From positions 68,783,730-68,847,729 of the forward strand of contig NW_023604295.1 of assembly GCF_014898055.3 (NCBI RefSeq): 64,000 nt of DNA. The letters run 5' to 3'. Made by a program: the position numbers and the translations under genes. Within the stretch, counting starts at the first letter, position 1; each line of letters starts with the position of its first letter. The notes below the pieces were generated by a model, which saw nothing but the letters and a program-made list of their open reading frames with translations, had not been told where the DNA came from and searched no databases. Below, in pieces: positions 23,380 to 36,639 of the stretch. This DNA comes from Talpa occidentalis (Eukaryota > Chordata > Mammalia > Eulipotyphla > Talpidae).

Positions 23380-24200
23380 CAGGCACTCATGGCATACATT
23401 GGCGCTGGCAACAAACTATGACTACTCCTCCTCACAACCTCATAAAACCTCCTCTTCAAAGAGATTTATGAATAATGTGAACTAAATAATTCATGGGATT
23501 GCACATGCCAGTCCAAATAGCCTCTTCTTTTTCAAGGTTTCAGTTTGTAGAACTGTGATCAAAAGCCTTCATCAGTCATGATAGTTGTATTTGTCCTCAC
23601 TCCAAACAAACCGTATTTGCATGTGAATGTTTTTCATTGAAATGAGATATATAATATGCCAGCCAAGGCCCAACTAAAAGGCATTTTATGCCATTTAAAT
23701 TCAGTCAAATTAAAGGCTGAATGCAACCTAAAAGGTCTACTCTCAGAACAGTAATTTGACACATCATAAATAAGAACCATTTTTTGTTTGTGTAGGTTCA
23801 GCACTTGTCAGAAAATTGTACACAGCCATATTAACAAAGTGCCGCCTCTTAGTAAGAAATAAACTATAAGGAAAACCTTATGTAAAGCAACAAAACACAC
23901 GAACAAAAAGTGTAATATAGTGTCACTGCTTCAAAGTTGACATTTGTCACTGACATTTACAGATGATAGATGCCATTTTCACCTGCTTGAATGCCAAGAG
24001 AAATTGTCAAAAATAACTTTTTTTTGTTTAAAATTCAAACTGAAAATTATACTTAGGTACAGGTGAAAACACTGATTGCCATTTCGTTTAGAACAAGTGG
24101 CTTTAACTCATCAACTTAATTCTTGATTTTGTATAGTGAGAACTACAAACATTGGTGAAATTATAAACTGAACAGCCAAAATTAAATGGAAAATCTCATA
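23380..24200. promoter_or_regulatory. Candidate conserved regulatory block
   Basis: About 800 bp with no repeat signature and balanced composition. It has a perfect octamer ATTTGCAT (23615-23622), the site type bound by POU factors, and several AATTAA/TTTAAATTC stretches. Frames in all directions are short, which argues against an exon. The call rests on sequence texture only. Confidence 0.25.
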
Positions 24201-27200
24201 TGTTTGAAAACATTATAATACATTTTTAAAGACCTCAGTGATGTGGGGACCTGAATTTTTACTAAAGATTAGGAACAGATGCTATGACTAATTTCTAGCC
24301 TCACTGACAAAAATATCAATGAGTAACACAGGAGTATTTTTACATGAAAATTGATAATTACATTAGGCAAAATGCTAAAATTCAAAGATTAGAAGAGAGT
24401 GGAGGAAAACAAAGCAAAACAAAACCAGAATTCCCATAATATAAATTGTCTTTATTTCTTCCATATATGACATGTATATTTTGGGCAGGTCTTACTCATT
24501 TTCTCCTGCAAATAACAAGCTCATTGTCAGTTATGTGTCTTCAATAATATTAAGAAAACATTATAAAATTGTACTTTCATGTGAACTGTCTTCACGATGA
24601 CTGTAAAAGGTAATTTATTTATTTTTATATCTACATCCTTTGCATGTGCTGAAGAGATTTGAGATGCTTAGTATGACAAATATTTAATACCCCAGGTAAA
24701 ATAATAATAAAAAAATAGTAAGAATAAATAAAAATCACTAGACATCAGATATCAGAATCTAAATTCTGGTCACATGCTTAGAATCAACTACCTGAAAATT
24801 TAACGGTGGAAACCAGTTGTCATTATGTCACACCCCCCCCACCACCAGTCAGGGACATGAAGTTTTAAGAAACTATTTTTCTAGATTCTCCTTTGGTAAA
24901 ATAGAAAATCTTTCCAAAAAGCCCGTAATAACAAGTTATGATGATTTTTATGTTATATCATATCCCCCACAATTGAGTGTTGGCAAGTAAGAGGAAAATT
25001 TGAATTACTGATAATTTAATGCTTTCTTTTCTGTGCACCCTGTTAGAAAGATTAACAAAACAATAAAGGAAATCTTCTTTAAGAGGCAAATGATACAGAT
25101 AATTTTTAAATGCTAAACAAAAAGTTACACCTTTGTTTGATAAAAATTGTAATGTATAGAGGTTTATCTCTTCTGCCAAAAGATAAAATTGAAATGTTTT
25201 TATATAATGACATAATATAATGTATCTATAACCTTAAGTATGTTTTTCTCTTTTCTATGTATATGAAATTTTCAGTCAGTGTAGATGTTATTCTCCAAAT
25301 AAAGAAAAAGCAGTTAGGTAAGAGAGATATTAAATAAAATGGTAAAACAAATATATATAAGGGTAGTGACTTTCACCTTTATGAAAATTCCCTAACTATA
25401 TCTATTGTATTTTTCTATGTCTCTTTTACAATAAAACTGTGTAACAAAACTTTCCAATGAAATTGGCATTTTGGTGATCTAAGAAAGAAGTGTTCAAAAT
25501 CTGAGAAAAGTATTGCACAAATTAGTTCTATGTCATAACAGAGAAGTAGCAATTCTAAAAATTCATTGACAATTTTATTGCTTATTTTGTTATTTAGGGG
25601 TAGAAACTGGTAAGGACTCACATGGTAGTTTTAAATATTAATATATAAAGCATATAAAACAAAGTAATCTCATCAAATGTGTAGAATATAAAATTCACTA
25701 TATTAAATAGACATTTACATGTATACATATATTTTAAATATATACATAATTATAATTCTGTCATTCTACAAATATATTTTCACTAGAATATGTTGGATAT
25801 GACAATTATCAGTCACTTATTATTATTTTGATTTAATAAATATATATTTTAATAGTTTTCATTGTGAAAATGAAAGAGGAATAAACAAGGATTTTTTTGG
25901 CGATGACCTAGATTTTCTTCTTTTCCTATATCAACTCGTGAATGGCTTATTCGGATATTGAGAAATGTATATATTTTTCATATTTCAGTAAGAGATGACA
26001 TCAATTCTAAAGCAAATGCATTCATATGTAAATAATAATCTTACAAGTGAATATAGGAAAATATCTAATATGCTAGGGAAATTAGGACAATTCTGATGCA
26101 AAGGTGCTGACTTTATAGGAAAACAACAAAGAATGGCTTGTGGCAGAAAAACACAATATATCAGTTGGAATGTGAATGCTAATGAGAGGAAGCCAAGGGA
26201 TGGGGATATAGCAATGTATATTGCAAGCAGACACTGATGAGGGCAGATGTAGAAAAATGATTATCAACTTTAGACCCTAGAGCAACATGAATGAAATCAC
26301 ATCCTTGTGTTCTGGGAAATAAAACAGGCAACTTGGATAGAAATAAAGAGAGGCTTTAATTATCTAAAAGTAAATTGGGAGCAACCCATGATAATACTGA
26401 AGTGGGGTTATTATAGAACACAATGTAGAGTTAATTCAGAAATCAGTTTGTTCAAAAACATCAACAGCTGGGTTTAATAATAGACACAATGAATCAGAAA
26501 TGAATAAAACCTTGAGATGGAAGATTATCTGAACAACTCTAATCATACTATTAGATTTACTGTGGAAAATAAAAAGACAAAGAAACTATAAAATGAACTT
26601 ATTTATGCGAAAATAGTTTTAAGTGACATTTTTAAGAGATAAATCTGAGGTTATACTAGAAAACATATTTCAAGGTCACAAATTTAGGTTTAATGCCACA
26701 AGAAACAAATGATATAAATGGGAAGGAATTCACTGTAAAGAAATCAAAAAACAAATATGAGCAAAAAATCCATATGTAACTGTAGATTACATTTTTCGGG
26801 GTCAAATTAGATTCCAATTACTTTCTTTTTTCTTAGGACTTTTGAATATAGTTTGGGGTGGTGGGTCAGATGCCAGACTTCTCAGACTGGCAACAGATAT
26901 TTAATGAGCTACGTTCATAAATGGCAGAAAATTCTGTGGAACTAGGTCTAGCTAAAGGTTTCAACATGTGAAGTTCAAGAGAACACATAATAACAGTTCC
27001 AAAAAGTTTATAATCAGGAGCTGACTCCTTGCACATGTAGACAAATTGAGGACCCATCTTGAAAAGAATAGCAAAGCAACAATAGGTTTTTACCAAAAGA
27101 TCAATTCTTTATTAAAATTGTCCACATAGTGTCTCTAGTCATGTTTCCAAAACACACCTATACTCTGAAGCATTCAATACCTGGAAAAGAACACCAGATC

Positions 27201-27234
27201 TCATCCCTTAATGAGCTGAACTTGAAGCAAGATA

Positions 27235-27375
27235 CAAATTCTTCATCTGTAATGTGGATGGCCATGGTATCTGACTTATAGATTTATAAAAATATGAAGA
27301 AATCCATAGATATTAAACATTCAGAACAGAGTCTAGTACACAGTAAGGGCACAGGAACTGTTAATTTTATTGTAC
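27235..27375 (+). repeat. MIR
   Basis: CTTCATCTGTAATGTGGATG leads to GAACAGAGTCTAGTACACAG and TAAGGGCACAGGAACTGTTA. This matches the 3' half of MIR in sense. Confidence 0.7.
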
Positions 27376-29021
27376 CATTTAGGACCTTGTATAGAATTCA
27401 TCTGTGTCCTTGCTTTCCCTTCATTAAGGACCGGGTTTTCTATTTTCACTGTTAGGAATGCATTTCCTCATATAGAAATCAGAGCTTAGTAGGCACTAAG
27501 GAAGATTTTTGAGCAAAAAAGACTGAATACCTGCAATGTATTAAATAATGTACTTAACTCTGAAGAAACAAATGATGAAAATAAGATCTTTACCAATTTG
27601 GCTCTACATGATGAGACTATTTTTTTTTTATGTCCCCTATCCTTTGTATCTGCTTCAAGAAATTCAAAATATTTTTTGGCACATTAAAGAACTCTAAACA
27701 AAATGATATAAGGTACATAAGGCTCCTTTACAATAAATATAAACTGATTTATTTTACTTTGCAAGAAAGTAACTCTCCAAATGCAAAGTAGATAAGAGAT
27801 CACTTTTAAAGTAGAAAATGAAAAGGACTAGTGTAAATAGATCACATAATTGCCATATAAGTGGATCTTGTATTAGACATATTTAGATTTGTTTGGCATC
27901 CACCATCAACCCAATTCTCAACTGGAGATGAGATTCCCCAGAGAAATTCTCCCTGACTAGCCCTATTCATACTTGCTATCATGAAACTTATTATCCCATC
28001 TACCTTCCCCACTCCTCTATATATAGGGTGAGGACTCTGCTTTGGAAAAGACCAATTTGATTCTCCCAGAAATATATGCTTTGATAACTAAGATTATGAG
28101 TAGTGAGAGACTCAAACCTGAAACATCTCACATGGTAGGTATGTAGTTGAAGTCAAATGAGAGAAAGAATGCAAAATAGACTAGAAAAGGGAAAGCTATG
28201 GATGATATACCTTGGTTCACTTTTTCAAGGGGCATATTTGTATGACTTCCTAGATTCTTTGGGTTTCCATTCAGTAAACATATTTTTGAGGAGGAACATG
28301 AGTGAGTCTCAGTTTCTTGAAAACTGAAAGGGTACTAAAAAGATAAACCATATTTATAAATATAAAGGTGCAGGAATGAACAATGTGTGCCAAAATTTTA
28401 ATTTAAAACATTGGAAGAAAACATACCCAATATGAGGTAATTTTCAACTCTGGGTAGCATTGATTCAATTATGGTGATTTTTGATGAGCAGATCCTCACA
28501 CTTAAGCTTTATTAAAAATAAGTTGACTGATTATAAAAAAGAATAACTATTAAAATCCCTGCATAAATTATTCAGGGCAGCAGTGACAAGTAGGACGGTT
28601 CTTACAAAGTAGATATAAGTGTCTAGGGAATACTTTATTAGATTTTGAATGTTAGTGTTCTCGCTACACTGTATAGTGCATAGTATAAGATTACATTATG
28701 GTGAGATATAGGAATTCTGGGTTGTCCAGTTTGCACTGAATTTGAATAGGGAAAGATTTTGAAAAAGAAAGATCACTGAGTCATGAAAATTTGTTTTCTT
28801 GCTCACTGTTTCTTTTCAACTTTATAAGTCTATATCTCTTATTTCTGTCAGCTTTTCTCCTAATTGTCAAGATCCCTTGTAGCTAGACTCTATGTGTAAC
28901 TGGACAGTGAAACGCTCCAGGAACTGTGGATCAGGAATTACAATTTATTGGGAAACCTCAAACGCTACATACCAGTCCTTCTTCTACCTAAATATCAGGG
29001 AGTGACTTAAACTGCTGCCAA

Positions 29022-29075
29022 AAATAAATAAATAAATAAATAAATAAAATGAACAAAAACAAAACAAAACAAAAA
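29022..29075. repeat. (AAAT)n and A-rich tract
   Basis: Six or seven AAAT units followed by AAAAC-type units and an A-run. It may be the tail of a retroelement whose body I cannot recognise. Confidence 0.7.
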
Positions 29076-29104
29076 AAAAAACACCAGAATTCCCTAGTGG
29101 TGAC

Positions 29105-29195
29105 CTGCCCAAATACTTTATCAGCAAAAGTAAGAGATATGATGAATGGCTGTTGTTTGAAGTCACTATGTTTTGTGGTAGATAACTAAGCTAGG
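29105..29195 (+). mobile_element. MaLR-like LTR end
   Basis: The sequence AATGGCTGTTGTTTGAAGTC followed by ACTATGTTTTGTGGTAGATAA resembles the terminal part of several MaLR LTRs (mammalian ERVL-MaLR). It is short and diverged. Confidence 0.45.
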
Positions 29196-30439
29196 GAAGA
29201 TCACAGGATTTGATCAGTGAGAATGATGAATCAAATCTGTCTCTAGTTAAATTTAATTTGTCATTAAATCAATAAACAAACAACACAAAGAAATGATTGC
29301 ATCAAGTAGCCCTCCAATATTTCTTCCTAGTTCCCCAACAAAACACACAAAGTTCACTGACATTTGCAGGGCAGAGAATCACGGTGTCCCTGTTTTTTTC
29401 CTTATGTTTTAAACATAATATATGAGCTGTTCAAAATGACTATATGCACAAATATCATATAAAGTATTGTATAATGAACATGAAGATTACACAAGCAAGA
29501 AACAGAACATTATAAATAATTTGCCACTCTCCATCTGTTTCACACCTCTTTCATATCCAAGCTACCTGCTTTTTACACCATAAGAAAGGGGAAGGCCATG
29601 CTGATATCGACCTACTTCTATATACACAAGCAATTGCTACACTCTATCAAAAACTACAGTTTACAATCCCCACTAAAGGAACCAACAAAAAACATAATTA
29701 GTTTTCTTTATATTCATTGTTTGTGCATGTTACTTTACGAAATTTTAAAAATGGGTCATTTGTTTTACTCTTTCTAAGATCTTTAGTGTACACACAATTA
29801 AAACGGGGATGAATTTGAAACGGATTATTATTATTGAACATTTACTGCAGATAGAATAACTGGCATTTTTCAGGATTCACAGCTACATAGTCATTGAGAG
29901 GTTAACAAACTTCACAGGATAAAAAATCACATATACATATACAATATCTAGCACTTGGGAACATTATGTGGATTCATGACACTCCCTAGATGATTATGGC
30001 TCTAGAAAACTATGAGTGAATTACAAGGAGAAAATATATTGCTTTCACTTATGGCAGATATAATCTGGCTGCGATATTGTTCACTTTAGGTGTAGAGTAG
30101 CTAAATGGAGCTACCTCCTATCTTCAGCATGAAACTTAGAGAATAAAGCAGTGCTTGACAATGAGAAGATCTCTATCACGTTTAGTGTTTCATCTCCAGC
30201 TTGCAAATTAGTAACAAAGACCACAGTAATGCTCTCTTGAGAATATATTTCACAAAGGTATAGCACTAAAGTGCACAATATATTTCTTTAATTTTTAAAA
30301 TGAGGAAGACAGTTTTGAGCATATGAACTAGATTTTATATGCCTCTCTGGTGATCACCTATGTGATTCTATAGAATGATGCAGATATACATTGTTTCATA
30401 ATCATTGATTAACAATATTTTTGGTAGATGCCACACTTA

Positions 30440-30640
30440 AAATAAATCTAAGACATCATCAAAAATAACTATGAGGACACTAGGGTAATAGGGGAAGCCT
30501 CAGGAGTACCCAAACCCACTGACACCTTGTTCTTGGACTTCCAGTGCCCAGAACTATGAGAAAATGAATTTTTATTATTTAAACCATCCAGTCAGTGGTA
30601 TTTTGTTATGGTAGTCCCAGCAGACCAATATGGCATTTTG
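30440..30640 (+). mobile_element. MLT1-type LTR, 3' end
   Basis: ACTGACACCTTGTTCTTGGA, CTTCCAGTGCCCAGAACTAT and GAGAAAATGAATTTTTATTA lead to CAGTCAGTGGTATTTTGTTA and a terminal GGTAGTCCCAGCAGACCAAT. This is the standard MLT1 LTR 3' end, placed in sense. It is an old eutherian insertion with no internal retroviral sequence visible. Confidence 0.78.
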
Positions 30641-31058
30641 TATTTTTAAATATTTAATTTTATGATAGGAAATAAAATATTACTTACAAAAATATATCCA
30701 TGTATTTCATTTACTGATTATTTAAATATGTACTGAGTGCCTATTCTGTTCAATGTACTTGTAAAACACTTGGAATCCAGAAGCGATCCTAAGGTCAAAA
30801 TGTTCTCTTTCTCCCTTGATCTTTTCTCTTATATATAAACTATTGGAGTATAGTGTTCAATTCACTGTTTGCTTGTTTGTTTCATAGTTTTATTATTACT
30901 ATATTACAGAGTCTCATACTGGTATATAGTCAAATAACTCATAATGATGACTTAAATATTGCATTGTTTTCTGGTGATTACTTATATAGAATGTGAATTA
31001 TTTAGTTTCATTAACAGTTATATCTTTGTTAGCATTAGGTCTATTAAAATTTTCTATC

Positions 31059-31389
31059 GGGCCTCCCCGGTGGCGCAGCGGTTGAGCGCTGGGTTGCGAA
31101 GCTGCCCCCGGCCTCTGCAGCGCCGGTTCGATCCCCAGCTGCTCCCCGGACACCTGAGGAGGGTCCCACATGGCGCGCAGACCTCTCCTGCCGCCCGCTG
31201 CTCCCCTCAGCAGTGTACTTCGGTCCTTCTGCCTGCTCTGCTCCCCGCTCTGGCTCTGGTGAATTCTCTCACCCTCCCGCGCTTCTGACTGTACCCAGTG
31301 CATGTATAAACAAAACAAACAAACAAACCAGCAAACAAATAAATAAAGCATGCCTCTATAAAAAAAAAATAATAATAAAAAAAAATAAA
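31059..31389 (+). mobile_element. Full-length SINE, youngest group, with 3' extension
   Basis: Near-consensus head (GGCCTCCCCGGTGGCGCAGC), B box GGTTCGATCCCC and complete body. A 3' extension, 31301-31362, reads CATGTATAAACAAAACAAAC and ends GCATGCCTCTATAAAA. The same extension is in the copy at 59582-59909. The 14-bp target duplication TAAAATTTTCTATC lies at 31045-31058 and 31390-31403. The 109- and 135-codon frames here are SINE products. Confidence 0.96.
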
Positions 31390-31475
31390 TAAAATTTTCT
31401 ATCACTTTTGTACTAGCACTTTGTTTTAAATCATAGAAACAATTTAGAAACTTTTATTTCACGTATATATTTTAA

Positions 31476-31780
31476 TAGCATATTTTTATTGAGGTCATCT
31501 TGACTTACAACACTGTATGTAACTTAGGGTACATCTTAACACATCTTCAGATGTATGTTACCACACCACACCAAGGCACCTGTAATCCACCATAGTCCAC
31601 TGTGTCCTTTCTCCCTTTTGCTCACCATCACCAACCTCTTGCTCTGGCAGCCTCAATTCTATGGGATTTTAATTTTATCTGTTCCTTTGTTTTTCTTCTT
31701 TTCCACATATGTGTGAAACCATGTGATCTTTCTTTTTCTCCTTCTGACTTGAGAAATTTTAGAAACATTTGCATTCATAT
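31476..31780 (-). mobile_element. Old L1 3'UTR and ORF2 end
   Basis: TTTTTATTGAGGTCATCTTG opens an antisense old-L1 3'UTR. It goes on through TCACCAACCTCTTGCTCTGG and CCACATATGTGTGAAACCAT to CTTTTTCTCCTTCTGACTTG, which are L1 ORF2-end landmarks. It is diverged and 5'-truncated. Confidence 0.75.
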
Positions 31781-32249
31781 GTTATTTTTCTAGGGAGTAA
31801 ACAGTGGGGATAAGTTGGGGTGAAGGAGGAGAAAACACCCATTTAATCTGCATCATCAAAATAAGTTTAATGAGCTTGCCACAGGGAAAATTAGAATTGG
31901 AATTGCACTGCAGTAAGCCTATACACTTATCTTATCAGGTATGAAATATAGGTTGGTTAAAGAAACCGTAATGACCTCTGGTCCTTGGAGTAGAAAATAA
32001 CTGGTGATGAGTAACCAGAGGTAGTTTTTTAATCATTGATTGTGTATAAACAGAATGCCTTAGATCAATTGATAGTTAAATTGATGTCTTCATCAGAACA
32101 CACTTCCAAATAAGAAATTCAATAGGGCAAAAATATTATTAAAACTGCAGATAGAACTAATTAAAAGAGAAGGGCTGGGATTTAAAATATTTAAATACTC
32201 TCTAAAAATTAGAACATGCTCACTCTTTTCCTCAATATTTTCTACAACA

Positions 32250-33520
32250 GGTTATATGACCTATCTTTTTCTTTCTTTAGCAGTTACAGCACCTTCTTTC
32301 AGAATCATAAAATCCAAATTTCTCAAAATGTGTGAGTCGACTGACCTTACTATATATAGAGTTGATGCTCATGCAAAACATGCCCTGAAAAAAAAGCATG
32401 TAGGGTTGACTCTCAGTGCTGGCCTAATTGGCCCTGCTGCTGTTGGCACGCAGTCTAAGGAAACCAAGCCTTTTTGTCTGAAAGCTACACCCTCTTGCAA
32501 GGACTACAATAACCTACCTGAAACTGCCTGCCATAAAAAAGAAACCTTTTTTTAAAATTTCTAGTCTTTGCTTTGCATAAATGGAGCAAATAGCTCATTC
32601 TTTTAGTGAAAAGTAGTCATCAAGAGGGCCTCCCCGGTGGCGCAGTGGTTGAGCTCTGGGCTGCGAAGCTGCCCACGGCCTCTGCAGCGCCGGTTCGATC
32701 CCCGGCTGCCAGCGAGGGTCCCACATGGTACACAGACCTCTCCTGCCGCCCACTGCTCCCCTCAGCAGTGTACTTCGTCAGTCTGCCTGTTCTGCTCCCT
32801 GCTCTGGCTCTGGTGAATTCTCTCATCCTCCCGCGCTTCTGACTGTACCCAGTGCTTGTATAAATAAATAAATAAATCTTAAAAAAAAAAGTAGTCATCA
32901 AGAATATTACCCATTGTCTCATAAAAGTTAACCTCTCCTGACAATCAAGTGTACTCCTAACTGACAACGGGAACCATGTCACATATTGTTACATGTACTG
33001 ATAGTATAAGGATACTGACTGATCAAGAAATGGGTATAATTGAAATGGAGTGACTTGGTAAATTAAAATGAAACTGACCACTTATGTTTATGAGGACACT
33101 GATAAAATAAACATGTGAGGCAAGGATAGATAAAACCTTAGCTGTGTTGAGAATTGAAACCTCCCAAATCAAACACGTGACTCTGATACTACGCTCTGAA
33201 AACAGTATAAAAACAGGAGCGGAAATAATCCAATCTGAAATGCTTTGGACACCATGCCGATGGGTCCACAAAGTCTTCCCCAGGTTTTGGTAATGGCCCT
33301 TGGAAGCTTCACCGGGAGGAATAGCTCTCCCCTTCCTGAGAGCTGATGCAAGAGGGGATGCTCAAGACACAGATAATAGGCATTCACTTGGTGTAGGTCT
33401 CCAGAAACCTTACCTGAGCTGTTTGCACCACCCCCCCCCCTTATATCACCAATTGAATTATAAGGTTGCATTATTATTAGATGTATTTCCCCCGATAAAC
33501 CATAATGTAATTATATACTA
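32250..33520. other. Unclassified LTR-like stretch split by a SINE
   Basis: Excluding the SINE at 32626-32886, this sequence is less AT-rich than its surroundings. It has a TATAAAAACAGGAGCGGAA segment near 33210, a GC-richer part after it (33230-33420), a run of ten C near 33430, and AATAAAC/ATAAACC-type signals at 33105 and 33496. That order resembles an old LTR. I see no matching terminal sequence or target duplication, so no family can be named. Frames of 74-100 codons here carry no motif. Confidence 0.3.
32626..32886 (+). mobile_element. Full-length SINE, young subfamily, deletion variant
   Basis: Young head GGCCTCCCCGGTGGCGCAGT and B box GGTTCGATCCCC, then a shortened linker (GGCTGCCAGCGAGGGTCCCA) and a full body. 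The tail is AAATAAATCTTAAAA. A perfect 17-bp target duplication, AAAAGTAGTCATCAAGA, lies at 32609-32625 and 32887-32903. Confidence 0.96.
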
Positions 33521-33767
33521 TTGACTTGATACTATGTGAAATATCTCCACTCAGGTGAAAGTTAGTATACACACACTGTTTTTGTCTCAGCTGCTAGGAA
33601 GCACCATTTTGGTTGTTAGACACAATTTTGTTCTACTTTCAGACAGGTAATCATGACAATGATATCCACTGTAAATATCTCTCCGTCCTCTTTGTGTCTC
33701 CCCCTCTGTTTTCATTGTCATCTAATTATATCAATCCTTTAGAATGCTATCATACCTGTATCTTAAT

Positions 33768-34045
33768 TATTTTTAAAGATGTATTTTTTATGCATACGTA
33801 AACAATGCACAGGCTGGAGGTATGGGGGTGGTGGTGAAAGGATTCACCAGAGATGAGTGGGGAACCAAACAGGTGGATCTACTGAAATATACTGTGGAGG
33901 GGAGCAGCAGGCAGACAGGAGGGGTCTGCCACACCAAGTGGGTCACCTCCCTGGACAGAGATCAAACTCACGCAGTGCTGCAGTGGCTGCAGAAAGCTTC
34001 AGAGTGCTGCAACTCTAACCCCTTGTGCCACCAGGGAGACCTACT
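33768..34045 (-). mobile_element. Full-length SINE, older subfamily
   Basis: Antisense older copy with tail complement TTTAAAGATGTATTTTTTAT and head complement CCCCTTGTGCCACCAGGGAG. It is diverged. The target duplication TGTATCTTAAT lies at 33757-33767 and 34046-34056. Confidence 0.92.
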
Positions 34046-34254
34046 TGTATCTTAATGATAACATTCATCAGGACTTCACTTAGGTACTACCAGAAATAGT
34101 ACTTCACATCAGTTACTACCAGAACCTACAATGTCAACTACATCATGTAAACTTTTGGTCTCCAAACTAGTCAGGTCTGAAATTTTACAAATGTTGAAAT
34201 ATATACCTTTCACTGTACTTGCTATACTTTCATTATTCTACACAGAAACAGCTT

Positions 34255-34296
34255 CTCTCTCTCACTCTCTCATTCACACACATACATACACACAGT
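34255..34296. repeat. (CT)n and (CA)n microsatellite
   Basis: CTCTCTCTCACTCTCTCATT followed by CACACACATACATACACACA. It is imperfect and short. Confidence 0.8.
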
Positions 34297-34560
34297 GACC
34301 CAATAATCTAAATCCCCCAGGCCAGTCACAGAGATTCCCGCTGTTCATTCCAAATATTTTCCAGAATATACTTGTTTTTCCATTCCTGTCTCCCCCACCT
34401 TACAAACTTCTCACTACTTCATAAATTACTTGGTATTTCACATGTGTGTCTCCTAGGAAGAATTATGCCTTATACAACATATTCTTCACAGGTAATGCCT
34501 TTAAGAATTGGATATTATTAGCTCCTTCTACACCTTCACGATTCCCTCATAAAGGATTTA

Positions 34561-34744
34561 AGCGGGGAACAGAACAGGCAGATTGACCGAAATACACTGC
34601 TGAGGGGAGCAGTAGGCGAGACAGGAGAGGTCTGCCGCACCACGTAGGATTCTCCACCACAGGACGGGATCAAACCCGTGCTGCAGAGGCTGTGGACAGC
34701 TTCACCACACTGCGCTCAACAGCCCGCGCCACCAGGGGAGGCCC
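34561..34744 (-). mobile_element. SINE truncated at its 3' end
   Basis: Antisense copy with a complete head (complement of GGCCTCCCCTGGTGGCGCG) and part of the body. It ends abruptly within CTGTTCCCCGCT and lacks the last ~95 bp and any A-tail. No target duplication is visible. Loss of the 3' end is unusual for a retroposon and suggests later deletion. Confidence 0.88.
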
Positions 34745-36639
34745 GCATCTTATTTTTTAAATCAAATTTATACCACACACCACGCCTTAGAAATTTCTGA
34801 AGAACAGCTCTAAATAGTTTATGACCCAACAATTCCTTATTTTCAATGCAAATCAATATAGTTTTCCAACTTAAAGTTTCAAACTTTCTCCACTTATTTA
34901 ACCCATCCCTCAGTAATTCTGGATAGTCTGCTCCGGTTAACTGTCCTTAACTACTTCATCATATGTGTTTCCTCTATGAGGCCTCCACCCTCACTTCATG
35001 TTGTATTTAATTCTATGTGTGCATGTGTGTACGTGTGTGTGTAGTCTAGACTCTTAGATTAAGCCAAGTAGTTCTGTTAAAACATCCAGAGAACTATGCA
35101 TATTTTAACCTCGTATTTTCGCATTGACCTCTTAAGTCATCTGCCTCTTATTTTCACATTTACATACTAATACTTTTTACTTTGAAATGTCTTCCTTTAT
35201 ATTCCTCTTTCAATAAGTAGAAGAAAACAAGTCAAGTATTGCTTATTAATCAATCATAAATTCCATATACTTATTTCCTTAAGAATGTGAAAATATCAAA
35301 TGTCCTTCATGTCTCCTCGAATTACATTATTTCTAATAAATGTCCCATTCCGGGATGAAACAGAAATCCATTCTATTATATTTTTTCACTTATCACATAT
35401 TTGCTTACTTCTGTGTCACCATTACTTCTATGTCCACAATATTTATTCCTTTGTGTTAGTCTCTAAATTTATAAAAAGTCAGATTATCAATAATATTTGA
35501 ATTATTTAATTATTATACTGCATTCTTTTAATTTTTCCAACTATCAATCAAGTTGAATTTTTGAGTTTATAGGTAGTAATAAAAGTTAGGGAGGCTAAAT
35601 TTTTGTTGATCCACTAAATGTAAATATCAAACATATATATTTTTTATTTTTATAAATGCAATATGATTTCAATACAGCTGATAGTTATTTGAAAGAAATA
35701 TAACATTTGAAATAGATATTTGATGGCAAATTAAAATGTTCTAAACTAACTTGACACAGTTGATGATTTAAAGTGGTCAGAAGTGATTTGTAGATGCTAA
35801 ATATTTTACATAATTACTACACTTCACAAATAATTTTAAGGCTGACTATTGGGAGCACTCCAATATTAATACTTCTTGACATATAAATCAGTATTCATTA
35901 TCAAAGGTAGTGTCACCAATCACATAAGCCTTAAAGATATATGTTGAAAATATATTTCTAAATATTTAAAATTTCATTAACATTTTAATGACACTAACCA
36001 TGCTGTTATAAAAGAAGTATATAAAAGGCAATTGAGATGGTAAATGAGGCTATCATACTGATGTATTTTTCAAGATGCACATAATTAAAGTCACCAGAAA
36101 GTAAAAGAAGATGAGGTAAAAATAAAAACAAAATAAATAAAAACACTAATAAAACTTCAAAAACTGTAGTCTTCAATGTTAGAAATATAATTAGATGTAA
36201 GACATAAGAAACTGTATTATAAGTCTGTGAATTCATGCAGCTGGCATTTGGGCTATAATCAACAGCTGCTTGCATACTTCATGTATCAAAATATATGTAT
36301 TTATATGTATAGAACAGAGTTTGATAGCATATTTATATTTAAATCTCTAAAACCAAGTAAAATTATTGGATTGTTTAATTTGAGGCTTCTTATTATAATC
36401 ATTATGATCTCTCAGTAAGAGATACAATGTTTATAATGCAAAGTGCATTTAAAGTATGTACTGACATGCTTTTAGAACATCATTTTACTTCAAGGAATAG
36501 CCAGTGGCTACCGTGGTGAACAAGGCATGTCTTTGTGTATCCTAAAACCTAGATTTGGAAGTTATTGGTATGAGAGAGACCAAAGTCTAAGATGCAAGGG
36601 GATGTGGCTATCTGGCGTCTGTGACAAATACACCTCCAT

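Larger units (their letters stand above)
22819..31044. other. Long SINE-free non-coding stretch
   Basis: About 8 kb without a copy of the abundant SINE. It holds a conserved-looking block (23380-24200), a MIR (27235-27375), two MaLR-like LTR ends (29105-29195, 30440-30640), an (AAAT)n tract at 29022-29050, and otherwise unassigned AT-rich sequence. I see no exon. Confidence 0.6.

Noticed and set aside
29088..29115. AATTCCCTAGTGGTG after an A-rich tract as another SINE head
   Set aside because: The similarity is about 13 bases and the A-box continuation and B box are absent.
30998..31405. 135-codon minus-strand open frame
   Set aside because: It runs through the SINE at 31059-31389. Near-identical frames recur in other copies (1388, 42774, 59575), so it is a property of the SINE sequence.
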